A DNA stretch of 64,000 nt from Phenylobacterium sp. (GTDB taxonomy: Bacteria > Pseudomonadota > Alphaproteobacteria > Caulobacterales > Caulobacteraceae), in assembly GCF_004297125.1 (NCBI RefSeq), contig NZ_SCVD01000038.1:62001-126000 (forward strand), in the 5' to 3' direction. The position numbers were made by a program, and so were the translations under genes. Numbering within the stretch: the stretch's first letter is position 1; each line of letters starts with the position of its first letter. The notes beneath the pieces are model-generated. The model was not told where the DNA came from. It saw only the letters and a program-made list of their open reading frames with translations, and did no database searches. Of the stretch, positions 62,959 through 64,000 are shown one piece after another.

Positions 62959-64000
62959 TGGTCGCCGGGGGGCAAGCCGCATCGCCGGAACAACTGCTGG
63001 CCGACGCCGTCGCCGCCATGCGCCGGGGCGACCGCGCCGCCGCGCTGGGCTGTGTGACCCAGGCAGAGGCCCTCGCGCCGTTCGACCCGCATGTGAAGAT
63101 GCAGAAGGCGATGATCCATCGCCAGAGCGGCGCGCTCACGGCGGCGCTGGCGGCGCTGGACGAGGCGCTGGCGCTGGAGCCCTACAACTTCCTGGCCCTG
63201 CTCTCGAAGGGGGCGGTGGTCGAGAAGCTGTCGGGCGAGCGGCTGGCGGCCAGGGTCTATGAGAACGCGCTGAAGCTGGCGCCCGACGAGGCCAACATCC
63301 TTCCGGGCCTCAAGGCGCCGGTGGCCCGGGCCCGCGAGGTCGTGAACAAGACGCGCGAGGCCCTGGAGACCTATCTGCGCGACCAGATGGGCTCGCTGGA
63401 CCAGGTGGGCGGCGAACTGGCCAAGAGCCGGCTGGACGAGGCCATCGGCGTCTACGCGGGTCGGCGCAAGGTCTACAACCACGAGCCGCTGCTGCTGCAC
63501 TATCCCCGGCTGCCGGCCATCCCGTTCTATCCGCGCGAGCTGTTCCCCTGGCTGCCCGAGCTGGAAGCCGCCACGCCGATGATCGTATCGGAGCTGCAGG
63601 CCGCGCTGGCCACCCAGATGGATGCGTTCGCGCCCTACATCGCCTTCGCCAAGGACAAGCCCGCCAACCAGTGGGAGGAGCTCAACCACTCCCGGCGCTG
63701 GAGCTCGCTGTTCCTTTGGAAGGACGGGGTCAGGCAGGATGCGGTCTGCGCAACCTGTCCCGGGACAGCGGCGCTGCTGGACACGCTGCCGATGGCCCAC
63801 CAGCCGGGCTTTGCGCCCACCGCCATGTTCTCGGCCCTGGACGCGCATACGCGGATCCCGGCGCACACGGGATCGACGAACACGCGGCTGCTCTGCCACC
63901 TGCCGCTGATCCTGCCCGGGCCGGCGCGCTTCCGCGTCGGCAACGAGACGCGCGAGTGGAAGATGGGCCAGGCCTGGATCTTCGACGACACCATCGAACA
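62958..64000 (+). CDS. TPR + aspartyl/asparaginyl beta-hydroxylase protein (3'-truncated)
   Basis: An open frame of about 347 residues without a stop before the window end. It starts at ATG 62958, one base inside the permease's TGA (TGATG). Residues about 8-115 form TPR-like helical repeats (for example RGDRAAALGCVTQAEALAPFDPHV, SGALTAALAALDEALALEPYN). The C-terminal part has AHTGSTNTRLLCHLPLILP (about 304-322), the beta-strand and first metal-binding His of the 2-oxoglutarate-dependent AspBH domain. Such enzymes hydroxylate Asp/Asn side chains. The second His is beyond the window. The link with peptide permeases is by operon only. Confidence 0.8.
   Translation, partial: MVAGGQAASPEQLLADAVAAMRRGDRAAALGCVTQAEALAPFDPHVKMQKAMIHRQSGALTAALAALDEALALEPYNFLALLSKGAVVEKLSGERLAARVYENALKLAPDEANILPGLKAPVARAREVVNKTREALETYLRDQMGSLDQVGGELAKSRLDEAIGVYAGRRKVYNHEPLLLHYPRLPAIPFYPRELFPWLPELEAATPMIVSELQAALATQMDAFAPYIAFAKDKPANQWEELNHSRRWSSLFLWKDGVRQDAVCATCPGTAALLDTLPMAHQPGFAPTAMFSALDAHTRIPAHTGSTNTRLLCHLPLILPGPARFRVGNETREWKMGQAWIFDDTIE

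Overview
The window is very GC-rich DNA (roughly 70 percent by eye, with G or C in nearly every third codon position) from an alphaproteobacterium. The closest guess is Caulobacteraceae (Caulobacter or Phenylobacterium type). Supporting signs are several large TonB-dependent receptors (TBDRs), an HWE-family histidine kinase, CheY-like regulators with a basic tail, a compact petABC operon and many tail-to-tail gene pairs. It reads as chromosomal backbone plus one clear foreign patch. No rRNA, tRNA, CRISPR array, complete prophage or transposase was seen.

Layout: 0-10.3 kb carries a 5'-truncated hypothetical, an HWE kinase, an SDR, a 1634-residue autotransporter, a secreted beta-carbonic anhydrase and small hypotheticals. 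10.3-14.5 kb is accessory: a CxxC protein, an orphan terminase-small-subunit-like gene, a dispersed repeat, a small membrane protein, a 0.57 kb gap and a lower-GC three-gene module (STAS-like/GHKL ATPase, DUF4325 protein, membrane protein). 14.5-22.6 kb has a DinG-like helicase, an ArsR/AHSA1 pair, an EF-hand protein, the chorismate mutase - aminotransferase - prephenate dehydrogenase operon and a degenerate histidine kinase fused to a receiver. 22.8-34.6 kb is an uptake region of three TBDRs and a Tat-exported beta-propeller amidohydrolase.

34.8-36.6 kb is the queC-queE-queD 7-deazaguanine operon, followed by a response regulator, aroC, a second SDR and an MFS exporter. 41.3-47.5 kb carries a GNAT protein, a tightly overlapping DUF1285 - Nudix - DUF6111 - CCA-transferase - glutamine amidotransferase operon, hemF and trmL. 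47.7-50.4 kb is petABC (cytochrome bc1) closed by a strong terminator. 50.5-64 kb holds a CPBP protease, a retropepsin-like protease, two tandem dienelactone hydrolases, ychF, an SDR/AraC divergent pair, a MocR regulator with a likely operator, a metallo-hydrolase, a DSP-like phosphatase, two peptide ABC permeases and a TPR/aspartyl beta-hydroxylase gene that runs off the end.

The most notable items are the horizontally acquired partner-switch-like module at 12.5-14.4 kb, a 38-bp perfect palindrome containing the stop codons of two convergent genes, the habit of convergent genes sharing exactly four bases (usually CTAG), the receiver-bearing pseudo-kinase, and candidate operators for the MocR and ArsR regulators.
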